A stretch of DNA of 64,000 nt, from assembly GCF_007971025.1 (NCBI RefSeq), contig NZ_CP042436.1, forward strand, positions 186,001 to 250,000, in the 5' to 3' direction. Shown piece by piece: positions 17,643 to 25,457 of the stretch. Position 1 is the first letter of the stretch. Each line of letters starts with the position of its first letter. The notes under the pieces were generated by a model, which was given only the letters and a program-made list of their open reading frames with translations, was not told the DNA's origin and ran no database searches. Origin of the DNA: Mucilaginibacter ginsenosidivorans. GTDB taxonomy: Bacteria > Bacteroidota > Bacteroidia > Sphingobacteriales > Sphingobacteriaceae. Both the position numbers and the translations under genes were made by a program.

Positions 17643-18653
17643 TTACAAAACTAAACTTAGTTCGCAGGTATAAGTATCCTGCCTGTCCTGTATATCCAAT
17701 TTATATCTGCCGGGGTAAAGAAGTTGCAGCCGCCGTTGTACATTACTCAAGCCAACGCCACTTTCGATATCCCGGTTATTCATATGCTTTTTATTTTCGA
17801 TATAAAAATGAAGGTTGACACCATCCAGGTTTATCATTAAACGTATCGGAATCGACGGGTCATTGGCTACCCCATGCTTGAAAGCATTCTCAATAAACGC
17901 AATCAGCAGCAAAGGTACTATCTTTTGGTTGCCAACCTCGCCGGTGATCTTAAAATCGATAAACGCCTTATCACCGAAACGTATCTTTTGAAGGTCGATA
18001 TAATTCTGAAGGTATTGCAATTCTTTCGCCAGGTCAACTTTGCCATCATTGCTTTCATATAACATATACCGCATGATCTCCGACAGCTTCAGGATAGCCT
18101 CGGGGGCCGCGTCAGATTTCTGGTAAGCCAGTGAGTAGATACTATTGAGCGAATTAAATAAGAAATGCGGATTAACCTGCGATTTCAGGAAAGATAGTTC
18201 AGCAGCCAAACGCTGATTTTCAAGGTCATTACGTACCCTTTCGTTCAAAAACCAATCGACCCCAAATTTGAGGGCGGTGCTCAGGAACAGGAAGAATACG
18301 TTAGTTAAAGCCGAACTTATAATATAGGTCCAAAACGGCGTTAGCTTACCGCCATGAAGCAGAACGATCTCTTTAAATTGGGTAGCCAACCCGTATTTTA
18401 ATAAAGCAAAAACAATAATGCAAATGGTTAGCGCGAATGCATAGTTCCTATATTTTTTTTTATCGAGAAATTTAGGGATAAGATAAAGATAATTCAGATA
18501 AAAGAGGCCAATATTGATAGCGCTGAATACGCCGAAAATGACCACAAGCTCCTTGGTGCTTATTTTAGAGTTGTCCAGCGTAAGGTATACGAAGTAGCTG
18601 ATAATACTTACCCAAAAAAAGATGTGCCAGAATATGCTCCAATTTTTTTTCAC
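17643..18653 (-). CDS. LytS/YehU-type sensor histidine kinase
   Basis: Membrane sensor kinase of the His_kinase (PF06580-type) family, 336 residues. Four predicted membrane helices (about 8-25, 36-58, 70-88, 108-128) form a short integral sensor without a periplasmic domain. Phosphoacceptor H163 lies in QVNPHFLFNSLNSIYSLA, N-box N256 in FIENAFKHG, and a glycine-rich GVGLSNVQRRL G-box near 302. Start is GTG at 18653; the nearby ATG stops after two codons. It partners the adjacent LytTR regulator. Sensors of this shape beside BcrA-type exporters often respond to envelope stress, which is inference here. Confidence 0.94.
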   Translation of the reverse strand: MKKNWSIFWHIFFWVSIISYFVYLTLDNSKISTKELVVIFGVFSAINIGLFYLNYLYLIPKFLDKKKYRNYAFALTICIIVFALLKYGLATQFKEIVLLHGGKLTPFWTYIISSALTNVFFLFLSTALKFGVDWFLNERVRNDLENQRLAAELSFLKSQVNPHFLFNSLNSIYSLAYQKSDAAPEAILKLSEIMRYMLYESNDGKVDLAKELQYLQNYIDLQKIRFGDKAFIDFKITGEVGNQKIVPLLLIAFIENAFKHGVANDPSIPIRLMINLDGVNLHFYIENKKHMNNRDIESGVGLSNVQRRLQLLYPGRYKLDIQDRQDTYTCELSLVL

Positions 18654-18765
18654 TGCATCTAATGTAATATTTTATGGCGTTTATACTGTAATATTTATAT
18701 CTACCTCCTCCTTTTTCCGATGAACTGGCTTTTATTTCCGATCAACGCCAATATTTCAAAAAATG

Positions 18766-18795
18766 CCCGTTCATCTACAATTCCGGTCAGTTGGT
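18766..18795. promoter_or_regulatory. LytTR-type operator (direct repeat)
   Basis: CCCGTTCAT (18766-18774) and TCAGTTGGT (18787-18795) lie 21 bases apart start to start. The known LytTR site is two imperfect direct repeats of [TA][AC][CA]GTTN[AG][TG] separated by 12-13 bases. The second copy fits at all nine positions and the first at eight. It stands between the kinase gene and the divergent exporter operon, 64 bases before the first ATG of the exporter transcript. Confidence 0.65.
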
Positions 18796-18858
18796 CTAAT
18801 ACTTTTTAGCGGGTGAGAAAATAGCTATTCCTTTGTTCTATCAAAAATGACACTCACA

Positions 18859-19068
18859 ATGAAAAAGCTGATTACAAACTCGAATCCATTTATCCTGCTG
18901 CTGTTACCCGTGGTATTTGCTTTAGTGATGGGGGTAGGCTACCAGTTTCAGCAAAAAAAGGTTTCAACAAATATCGGACAAACATCCGCCCAGGCTACTT
19001 CACTTTTTTATAAAGGTGTAACGCTTGTGAAAACAGTTTGCTCAATTGCCAAAGAAAAAGTATGGTAA
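18859..19068 (+). CDS. Small single-pass membrane protein leading the ABC exporter operon
   Basis: Short frame not assigned to any family. From the ATG at 18859 it encodes 69 residues; an in-frame ATG at 18847 would add four. A basic start and one membrane helix (about 10-27, PFILLLLPVVFALVMGVGY) precede a polar tail with a Thr/Ser/Gln-rich stretch and a basic end. Its TAA stop at 19066-19068 overlaps the ATG (19062) of the ATPase gene, which points to translational coupling and supports it being real. It could be an exporter accessory subunit, a regulatory peptide or, less likely, the exported substrate. Confidence 0.55.
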   Translation: MKKLITNSNPFILLLLPVVFALVMGVGYQFQQKKVSTNIGQTSAQATSLFYKGVTLVKTVCSIAKEKVW

Positions 19069-19961
19069 TTGATACCCAGGGACTAAGTTTTAACTTTGGC
19101 AACCAGCAGGTTGTCAAATCACTATCCCTCCAGGTGCCGGAAGGCAGTATTTACGGTTTCCTTGGACCTAACGGAGCCGGTAAAACCACTACTATAAAAT
19201 TGCTGCTCAACCTGTTAAAAACAGACTTGGGCAGCATTCGTATTTTTGATAAGGATCTGCAAAGCAACCGTATCGATATTTTGTCTCAGATAGGCGCGCT
19301 TATCGAACAACCTGCTATTTATGGTCATCTCACGGGGAAAGAAAACCTGATGAACCGCGCTTTGCTGTTGCAGGTACCCGAAAGCAGGGTTAATGAAATG
19401 CTGGCGCTTGTGCATTTAAAAGATGCCGCTAACAAAAAAGCCGGCAAATACTCTTTAGGGATGAAACAACGGCTCGGTATTGCCCTGGCGCTGCTGTCAG
19501 ACCCTAAGCTGCTGATATTGGATGAGCCCACAAACGGCCTCGACCCGAACGGTATCATCGAGGTGCGCGAACTTTTAATACGGCTGGTCACCCAATACAA
19601 AAAGACGGTTTTTGTTTCGAGCCATTTACTGGCCGAGGTAGAACGGATGGCCACACATGTAGGTATTATTGACAAGGGGGAACTACTTTTCCAGGGAAGC
19701 ATTAAGGACCTGGAGGCTATAAGTCAGCCACAAATACAAATTGAAGTTGCCAATATCGTTGATGCGGCTAATTTTTTGAAGAAACAGGGGCTTACCGTAA
19801 ATGATATTTCGGACGACCATCTAACCATGCCTTTTGTTTCGAAAATACAGATGGGCGAGATCAATTCACTTTTGAACCGTAACAATTTCCAGGTATTCGC
19901 TATCCAAAAAGTACAAAAGGACCTGGAAAAGCTATTCCTGGATATCACCCAAAAAGCCTGA
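19062..19961 (+). CDS. BcrA-type ABC transporter ATP-binding protein
   Basis: Cytoplasmic ATPase of an ABC-2 exporter, 299 residues from the ATG at 19062; a longer frame from 19038 runs inside the preceding small gene. Walker A GPNGAGKTT (35-43), signature YSLGMKQRLGIA (130-141), Walker B LILDEPTNGLD (151-161) and a C-terminal accessory domain are present, as in BcrA and lantibiotic-immunity LanF proteins. The permease starts four bases after the stop. Control by the divergent LytS/LytTR pair is inferred from the operator between them. Confidence 0.94.
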   Translation: MVIDTQGLSFNFGNQQVVKSLSLQVPEGSIYGFLGPNGAGKTTTIKLLLNLLKTDLGSIRIFDKDLQSNRIDILSQIGALIEQPAIYGHLTGKENLMNRALLLQVPESRVNEMLALVHLKDAANKKAGKYSLGMKQRLGIALALLSDPKLLILDEPTNGLDPNGIIEVRELLIRLVTQYKKTVFVSSHLLAEVERMATHVGIIDKGELLFQGSIKDLEAISQPQIQIEVANIVDAANFLKKQGLTVNDISDDHLTMPFVSKIQMGEINSLLNRNNFQVFAIQKVQKDLEKLFLDITQKA

Positions 19962-19965
19962 ACAA

Positions 19966-20775
19966 ATGAAAGGATTTATACTATCGTTCCGGTCTGAGTT
20001 TTACAAAACGCGTAAAACAATGGCATTTTGGAGTGCCGTTATTTTACCCTTCGTTATTTGCCTGATGATATCTATTGGCTTTTTCAGCCATAGCGATAAA
20101 TTATCAAAGCTTCCCGGTGCTATGCTTTGGTTCGAATTTTCGGCCCCGGTACTGGTAGTAATGGGGTCAATATTATTACCCATGCTGATCGTTTTCGAAG
20201 CCTATTCGGTAAACAATATCGAACATAAGGCTGAAACATGGAAAACCCTGTTTAGCTTGCCTCTATCTAAGTGGTCGGTTTATTCGGCCAAATATCTTTA
20301 CGCACTTTTCCTTATCATATTATGTCTTGCGCTATTCGTACTTTTTACGCTGGGCTTCGGTAATTTATTAGGCGTAATTCAACCCCAATTAAAATTCAGC
20401 GAGTACCATATCGAAAGTACACTGCTACAGGTTTATTTCAAACTGCTTTTGTCTGGCCTGGGTATACTGTCTATACAATTCTTATTAAGCCTGCTTTTCC
20501 GCGATTTCCTTAAACCGATGGGTATTGGTTTTGTAGCTACGGTAGCCGGCATCATTATGGCCAATGTTCAGTGGAAATACACCTACCTGTTCCCATATTC
20601 CAATGCCATGCTGACTATAAGGAGCCTAAAACCAGATAATAACACCAATAATGGACAGGGAATTCCGCACATCACCGTCGACCTGTTTACCAAAGACATT
20701 TGTGTAAGCCTTATTGTAGCTGTAACAGTGTTTATCCTTGGCTATTTTATCGTGCTGAAAAAGAGTGTAAAATAG
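19966..20775 (+). CDS. ABC-2 family permease of a BcrAB/LanEG-like exporter
   Basis: Six-helix inner-membrane permease of 269 residues (segments about 22-40, 62-82, 108-135, 155-180, 185-202, 245-263). The N-terminal start FRSEFYKTRKTMAFW and the HKAETWKTLFSLPLSKW loop after helix 2 are characteristic of lantibiotic-immunity (MutE/EpiE-type) and bacitracin-type permeases. Forms the exporter with the ATPase four bases upstream. Antimicrobial-peptide resistance is the family expectation; the actual substrate is unknown. Confidence 0.88.
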   Translation: MKGFILSFRSEFYKTRKTMAFWSAVILPFVICLMISIGFFSHSDKLSKLPGAMLWFEFSAPVLVVMGSILLPMLIVFEAYSVNNIEHKAETWKTLFSLPLSKWSVYSAKYLYALFLIILCLALFVLFTLGFGNLLGVIQPQLKFSEYHIESTLLQVYFKLLLSGLGILSIQFLLSLLFRDFLKPMGIGFVATVAGIIMANVQWKYTYLFPYSNAMLTIRSLKPDNNTNNGQGIPHITVDLFTKDICVSLIVAVTVFILGYFIVLKKSVK

Positions 20776-20837
20776 TGATTAGTGCCTGGTGATTAAAGAT
20801 CAGTCGGATGCTGAACCTGGTATGCCGATCCATTTTC

Positions 20838-22190
20838 TCACCTCACCGGCTTTGGTACCACCGGCAAACTCTCATGGCCTTCGGCATCTACAGACTGCAC
20901 AGCAAACAAATAATTGTCCTTTGAATAATTTAAGATTGCCTGGGTATCCGTCACATAGAATTTTTTCTCCCAATAGGGACTGATCGTTTCTCGCATCAGC
21001 ACATAATATCCTGCCGGCTTTTTGCCTTCTTTCGGCGCCTCCCACTTCAATTCTGTTTTATTGCTAAGTCCGCTGGTTACTACGCCAACGTTTTGCGGTT
21101 CGGCGGGAGCAAGCGCCAGGCTGGCCAGAACAGAAAGGTTCATGCAGGCCACTTTCTGTGCATAGTTAAAATCAACAAAATCGGGTAAGTCGCCATAATC
21201 CACGCCGTTTTCGGTGCGGATGTTCTGATGCTGGCGGGTAAAGTCCTCGTTCATTTCGGTAACACGAATGGCCGTGTAGCCCTGTTGCAAAAAAGGTATA
21301 TGGTCGCCGCCCCGCAGGTAGCGGTCGCGGCGGTAGATCAGTTTGACGTTCAGATTGTCAACATATCTTTCTGTGGTTTCCTTAATGTAACGGGCTAACT
21401 CACGTGAAGGGCTGTCATTTTCGCCGCCAAGTGATATGAGGCCTGCTATTTGTTTTTGATTAGCCGATGCTGCGGTAGGTACACCTTCGCTGAATACCCG
21501 TACGCTGGTATTGTCTTTCAGGTCATTATCCATGCCGTGAGTATTGCCAACGATATCATTATTCAGCATAGCGTCTATATTCCAGTTTTCAGCTTTGGCG
21601 CGTTTTGCAACATGTGTCGAACCATATAAACCCTGCTCCTCGCCTACCACTGCCATAAAAATGATGGTTGCCGGAAATTGTCTTTTGGCCATTACCCGCG
21701 CCAGTTCCATGGAAACAGCCGTGCCCGACGCGTCGTCGTTTGCGCCGGGTTCGTCGCCGGTGGGGTCCATCACATCCGACATGCGGGAATCATAATGCCC
21801 CGATACTACATATACCCTGGTATCTTTGGGATCAGTACCCTTCAATATAGCCAGTACATTTTTCAAATGCGCGGGCTGATTAACCCTTTCACTTTTCGGT
21901 TGGGTAAAAGTATCAAACTGTACCGTCATACGCCCATACGAGTCAGCTGCGTATCTTTCGTATTCAGATTTTATCCAATTGCGCGCAGCTCCGACACCGG
22001 TGGTTTTACTGACAGTATCGCCCAACGTATGGCGCGATTTAAAACTCACCAGTTTGCGGATGATCGCCTCGATGTTTTTGGCTGACACCTCGTCTGTCAT
22101 CTGTTTGATGGCTGCGTCCTGCCGGATGGTGGTTTGCGCCATCGCAGGGGCCGTCATTATTAAAAATAGTATCAGCTTGTAATATTTCAT
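20838..22190 (-). CDS. Exported M28-family metallopeptidase with C-terminal FN3-like domain
   Basis: Periplasmic or surface zinc aminopeptidase of the M28 family, 450 residues, signal peptide to about residue 18 (APAMAQ). Zinc ligands and catalytic acids are visible: H132 (SGHYDSR), D152 (ANDDASG), E184/E185 (GEEQGLYG), D212 (LNNDIVG), and a late His in GGDHIPF. A fibronectin-III-like module occupies about 355-445 (EPQNVGVVTSG...YYVLMRE). Start ATG at 22190. It does not closely resemble the second M28 enzyme of the window, which carries a PA-type insert. Confidence 0.93.
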   Translation of the reverse strand: MKYYKLILFLIMTAPAMAQTTIRQDAAIKQMTDEVSAKNIEAIIRKLVSFKSRHTLGDTVSKTTGVGAARNWIKSEYERYAADSYGRMTVQFDTFTQPKSERVNQPAHLKNVLAILKGTDPKDTRVYVVSGHYDSRMSDVMDPTGDEPGANDDASGTAVSMELARVMAKRQFPATIIFMAVVGEEQGLYGSTHVAKRAKAENWNIDAMLNNDIVGNTHGMDNDLKDNTSVRVFSEGVPTAASANQKQIAGLISLGGENDSPSRELARYIKETTERYVDNLNVKLIYRRDRYLRGGDHIPFLQQGYTAIRVTEMNEDFTRQHQNIRTENGVDYGDLPDFVDFNYAQKVACMNLSVLASLALAPAEPQNVGVVTSGLSNKTELKWEAPKEGKKPAGYYVLMRETISPYWEKKFYVTDTQAILNYSKDNYLFAVQSVDAEGHESLPVVPKPVR

Positions 22191-22218
22191 CTGAGATAAA
22201 TTAATTGAATATTCAAAT

Positions 22219-22240
22219 GAGACACGAAGTATTGTGTCTC
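22219..22240. repeat. GAGACAC/GTGTCTC intergenic hairpin
   Basis: GAGACAC (22219-22225) pairs with GTGTCTC (22234-22240) around AAGTATT; the last base falls in the stop codon of the helicase gene. The same layout (GAGACGCAA, TATTGCGTCTC) recurs at 41722-41749 and, degenerate, near 47876. Confidence 0.5.
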
Positions 22241-25200
22241 TACTGTTCTTCTATCTCCTGCATCACGTCGCCTACCTGCTTAAAATTACTGCGAACAAAA
22301 TGGCACCAGTCGCATTCCTCCTTACCGCAACCTGTGTTAAAATCATGCGCCAGTATCTTTTGGTAGACCGTTCTGATTTGCCCACGAACGATTTCCATAT
22401 CTTCCGTGCCGATCAGTATTTTCTCGTTAATGTATTCGTTTTCGCTTACAGGCTCAATAAAGTCAAATTGTGTTCCAGTCACCTGCCAATCCTTGGTACG
22501 ATCATTTTCTATAAGCAATTTATAGAACACCGCCTGCCGCCAGTAATCGCCGCCGTTAGGTTTTTCCTCTGTGGGGCCTTTCAGTTTTTCCCTGGCGTTC
22601 CTGTACTTCCCTGTTTTATAATCAACCACCGTGACCTGCTTACCTGTAAATTCAACTTTATCAAGGCTACCCTTTACCGGCACACCGTCTATTTCGATGT
22701 TTTTGATCGAAAGCTCAACCAATGCAACTTTGTTCCATTGCACAATGTTCGTTTCATAAAATGCGGGCAATATCTTGTCACCATAATCCAGCCGCAACTT
22801 GAACTCGTCTTTTGTGAATGAATCCCGGTTGCGATACATGTAGGCCCTGAAATCTTTTATAAACTCTTCGGTAGTGGGAAACTCGTTGTCATAATCCTTC
22901 AGCTTGCGAAATGCTCTTTTTAAAGCATCGTGCACTGCCGATCCGAATGTGGCCGAAGGACTTTTTCCCGAAGGCACCCTGATGAGGCATTGGAAGTAAA
23001 ACCGCAGCGGGCAATCCAGGTAATTACTAAGGTGGGTAACCGAAAGCGTATAATTTTGTAGCAGTTGGTCAATATAATTTTTGTCGATCAACTCCACTGT
23101 CGGCTTATCCTCCTCACTGAACTGCGTCATGTAAAAATCCAGCATGTCGCTTTCAGCAGGTTTTGGATGGTCAACCTTTAAATGCGTTTCGGCTAAGATC
23201 TCACCAACGAACTGCGATGCTTCCTGGTCTTTGCCATTTTTGTCTTTGGATGCGTACGAAATATTAAGATGTTGTTTCGCACGCGTAAGCGCCACGTAGA
23301 ACAGGCGTCTCGATTCTTCCTTTTGGGCAATGTCATCGTCCGGCGCCAGTGTCAATGTATCAGGCAGACTAAAGCCAGTGTTCCGTCCTTTGCTGTCCCA
23401 GGTCTTCTTATCACAGCCTATTAAAAATACATGTTCAAATTCCAGGCCTTTGGAACCGTGTGCCGTTAGGAAATTCACACCGTTGTCCGAATAAATCACC
23501 TGCGTCAGCGGCAGCCTGATATTATTTTCTTTCATCAGGCCGATGATATTTACCAAATCCTTCACTGTTATATCGGGGCTCTTCCGGCTTTCATCTTTCA
23601 GAAAGTCAAAGAAATTAGTGAGCACCTGCATATACCAGCCTTTATCGGGCTGCTGCATAATATAACGGAGAATGCCCATTTTCGAGATCAGCTCCTGGAA
23701 CATTTGCTGCAGTGTTACACTGACCGACGCCTTAAGCAAGTCGTCGATATAGGTCATCAGGTACCGCATCTCCTGGTTCTGCGGCTTGTCGAACAGGTTA
23801 GTTTGAGCAGGTGCGCGCAATTCGCTTATGTAACGTCTCAATGAGGTCTTTGGCTCCCCGTTATTTGACGTTTTGTAATTTTCTGTTGCTACCGCGATGC
23901 TCGCTTTGGCGATCTCAATCGGCGGTATCCCGAAGAAATCATAGTGCATCATCTCAAACAGCAATTCGTCACCACTATACGGCGAATCCATTTCCATGGC
24001 CAGGTAACGTAAGATATTGACGATCTTCTCGCCAAAAGGCAACGACAGAATGTCGATCTTCCGGCGCGTATTTACAGCGATCTTTTTAGCATCCAAATAA
24101 TGCAGCAGTTCCTCCACCTGGCTGTGATTACGATAAATGACCGCAATCTCTGTAGGCGAAGTACCACCATCCACCAACTGTTTTATCTGTGTCGCAATGT
24201 GCACCATTTCCTGGGCCGGATTTTCGTATTCCCTTATCGCCGGGGCGACCGACAGTTCCCCAAATCTCATGTGCGCAGCCTGTATATCTTTATCCAGGTT
24301 AAGCTGCCCCGTCAGCCGTTCACGGTTATTGCCGATAAGCGCTTTTGATATATCCAGGATGTGCTGGTTGGAGCGGTAATTATGCTTCAATACAACCATT
24401 TCTAATGCCCCTACATAATCGTTGACAAAATCAATGATATTCTTCATGTTGGCACCCTGGAACTTGAAGATCGACTGGTCGTCGTCGCCAACCACAAATA
24501 CGTTGGGCGTCTCCCAGTAATTCAGGAGAAACTTTAAAAGTTCATTTTGCGAACCACTGGTGTCCTGGAACTCATCCACCAAAATATACTGGTACCGTTC
24601 CTGGTACTTGCGCAGCATTTCTTCATTTTCGCGGAAAGCTTTGAGCACCCAAATGATCATGTCATCATAATCATACAATCCCCGGGTTTTCATTTTGGCA
24701 TCGTACCGCTGGTATTCACTTACCGCAGCAAGCAGTTTGGTCATTACATCGCGTGCAGCATCTAATTCTTTCTGTTTCAGATCACCTGCCTTGATGCCTT
24801 TTACAGCATTTGCTCTTTTGTAAATAAATTCATCACGGTTTGGCAGATCGGCGAGATAATCTTCAACAGCCTTGCCTATCATCTCCTCGTTCCAGTTCTC
24901 CCGTTTCATGGTCGAAAACAGTTGTTTTAAACGTGGCACGTCGTAATAGATATCGCCGGTAAAGCGTTTGAGCAAATGGTCATTCGGAAAATCATCCACC
25001 AACTCCTGGAAAAGCGACACCGAATCAAGATCAGATAATGGCTCCAGGTTCAGCTTGCCGAAATATTCCAGGTTTTCCTGTATGATCTCGTTACAAAAAG
25101 CATGGAAAGTATAAATGTTCACCCGGTATGCTTCCGGGCCGATAAATTCGAACAGACGCTTGCGCATGGCCACGGCGCCTGCATCAGTATAGGTAAGACA

Positions 25201-25401
25201 TAATATCTCGTGCGCACTGGCGTCGGTCTCCAAAAGTATTTTCCCGATACGGGCCGCCAGTATCTGCGTTTTGCCCGTTCCGGGACCAGCCACTACCAGC
25301 ACCGGACCTTCTATTTGGTTCACAGCGGCCAATTGCTCGGGGTTCAGCCGGGCTAAAGCCTCCAGGAATTTTTCGTTATATTTATTGGGAGTAGATTGCA
25401 T
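22240..25401 (-). CDS. UvrD/Rep-type helicase fused to an AddB-like Fe-S nuclease
   Basis: Large DNA repair enzyme, 1053 residues. The superfamily 1A helicase part has Walker A GPGTGKTQ (39-46), motif II VDEFQDTS (about 272) and motif III GDDDQSIFKF. The C-terminal domain is a PD-(D/E)XK nuclease: GSLDKVEF then VVDYKTGK (925-932). Four cysteines bracket it (C797 in YLDCPLRFYF; C1025, C1030 and C1033 in CGKEECDWC), the spacing of the [4Fe-4S] cluster in AddB/Cas4-type nucleases. So helicase and Fe-S nuclease are joined in one chain without an AddA/AddB pair nearby. Start ATG at 25401. Expected role is DNA end processing or repair. Confidence 0.92.
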   Translation of the reverse strand: MQSTPNKYNEKFLEALARLNPEQLAAVNQIEGPVLVVAGPGTGKTQILAARIGKILLETDASAHEILCLTYTDAGAVAMRKRLFEFIGPEAYRVNIYTFHAFCNEIIQENLEYFGKLNLEPLSDLDSVSLFQELVDDFPNDHLLKRFTGDIYYDVPRLKQLFSTMKRENWNEEMIGKAVEDYLADLPNRDEFIYKRANAVKGIKAGDLKQKELDAARDVMTKLLAAVSEYQRYDAKMKTRGLYDYDDMIIWVLKAFRENEEMLRKYQERYQYILVDEFQDTSGSQNELLKFLLNYWETPNVFVVGDDDQSIFKFQGANMKNIIDFVNDYVGALEMVVLKHNYRSNQHILDISKALIGNNRERLTGQLNLDKDIQAAHMRFGELSVAPAIREYENPAQEMVHIATQIKQLVDGGTSPTEIAVIYRNHSQVEELLHYLDAKKIAVNTRRKIDILSLPFGEKIVNILRYLAMEMDSPYSGDELLFEMMHYDFFGIPPIEIAKASIAVATENYKTSNNGEPKTSLRRYISELRAPAQTNLFDKPQNQEMRYLMTYIDDLLKASVSVTLQQMFQELISKMGILRYIMQQPDKGWYMQVLTNFFDFLKDESRKSPDITVKDLVNIIGLMKENNIRLPLTQVIYSDNGVNFLTAHGSKGLEFEHVFLIGCDKKTWDSKGRNTGFSLPDTLTLAPDDDIAQKEESRRLFYVALTRAKQHLNISYASKDKNGKDQEASQFVGEILAETHLKVDHPKPAESDMLDFYMTQFSEEDKPTVELIDKNYIDQLLQNYTLSVTHLSNYLDCPLRFYFQCLIRVPSGKSPSATFGSAVHDALKRAFRKLKDYDNEFPTTEEFIKDFRAYMYRNRDSFTKDEFKLRLDYGDKILPAFYETNIVQWNKVALVELSIKNIEIDGVPVKGSLDKVEFTGKQVTVVDYKTGKYRNAREKLKGPTEEKPNGGDYWRQAVFYKLLIENDRTKDWQVTGTQFDFIEPVSENEYINEKILIGTEDMEIVRGQIRTVYQKILAHDFNTGCGKEECDWCHFVRSNFKQVGDVMQEIEEQ

Positions 25402-25457
25402 ATTATATAAGTAAAGATAGGTAAAAGAGCCAAGCGGAGGCGCAAGTTTTTGCGGCT

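Noticed and set aside
20776..20837. Coding region between the exporter permease and the M28 peptidase
   Set aside because: Only short TGATTAG-type repeat words; no start-stop frame with coding character.
22234..22821. 195-codon plus-strand frame at the end of the helicase gene
   Set aside because: Antisense to the conserved nuclease domain including the Fe-S cysteines; no start context or family resemblance.
22240..25401. Cas4 or CRISPR-linked nuclease
   Set aside because: The cysteine cluster recalls Cas4, but the protein is a full UvrD-type helicase and no cas genes are near.
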